A DNA stretch of 33,837 nt from Akkermansiaceae bacterium UBA7890 (lineage in GTDB: Bacteria > Verrucomicrobiota > Verrucomicrobiia > Verrucomicrobiales > Akkermansiaceae). The position numbers and the translations under genes were made by a program. Positions 33,813 to 33,837 of this stretch are shown in pieces (positions within the stretch are counted from its first letter, which is position 1; each line of letters starts with the position of its first letter). The stretch covers positions 717-34,553 of the forward strand of contig DLRK01000077.1 of the NCBI GenBank assembly GCA_002501065.1. Reading direction: 5' to 3'. Below the pieces are notes generated by a model. That model did not search any database, had not been told where the DNA came from, and was given only the letters and a program-made list of their open reading frames with translations.

Positions 33813-33837
33813 GGCCCTCCCTCACCCTGCCCCTCAC

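Overview
The window looks like a chromosomal segment from a GC-rich member of the PVC group, most likely Verrucomicrobiota. The grounds are a DUF1549/DUF1553 plus DUF1501 gene pair, a very large secreted PQQ-type propeller protein with a malectin-like tail, a five-gene MoxR/VWA/DUF4175 operon, and the scarcity of Shine-Dalgarno sequences before most starts. This placement is inferred from gene content, not from a phylogenetic marker. I see no tRNA, rRNA, CRISPR array, prophage or intact insertion sequence.

Positions 1-9782 (minus strand) hold a MoxR-type operon. In transcription order it is moxR AAA+ ATPase, DUF58 protein, BatA-like VWA membrane protein with an inserted PA14 domain, a second VWA/GATase-like membrane protein, and a DUF4175-like protein cut by the left window edge. 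The likely job is ATP-driven remodelling or metal insertion on envelope or periplasmic partners. A strong terminator-like hairpin lies in the leader just before moxR.

Positions 10074-13414 (minus) hold deoC and two adjacent aldehyde dehydrogenase-family genes: a complete enzyme, then a truncated non-catalytic one. Together they resemble a split ALDH16. DeoC would release acetaldehyde and the dehydrogenase would oxidise it. Upstream, 13415-14042 is non-coding and carries a clear bidirectional terminator.

Positions 14043-17329 (minus) hold the DUF1549/DUF1553 protein with a CxxCH motif followed by its DUF1501 partner. A TMEM220-like membrane protein (17769-18254, plus) converges on uvrB (18273-20432, minus). 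The 725 bp upstream of uvrB contains several perfect stem-loops and a possible small gene with the best Shine-Dalgarno sequence in the window but atypical base usage.

Positions 21159-25093 hold a phosphorelay. A soluble hybrid histidine kinase (PAS-HisKA-HATPase-REC-REC) overlaps an NtrC-type sigma-54 activator on the minus strand, and a stand-alone HPt protein is divergent. Two sequences with sigma-54 -24/-12 spacing occur in the window, one directly before the lipoprotein gene at 33138.

Positions 25304-33743 hold an M1-family metallopeptidase with HEAT repeats, a convergent Cys-rich putative lipoprotein, a divergent 1258-residue PQQ-like propeller protein with a methyltransferase-like insert, and a small lipoprotein. 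The exact 3' end of the propeller gene (59 bp, 57 identical) reappears after the small lipoprotein gene, in frame with it.
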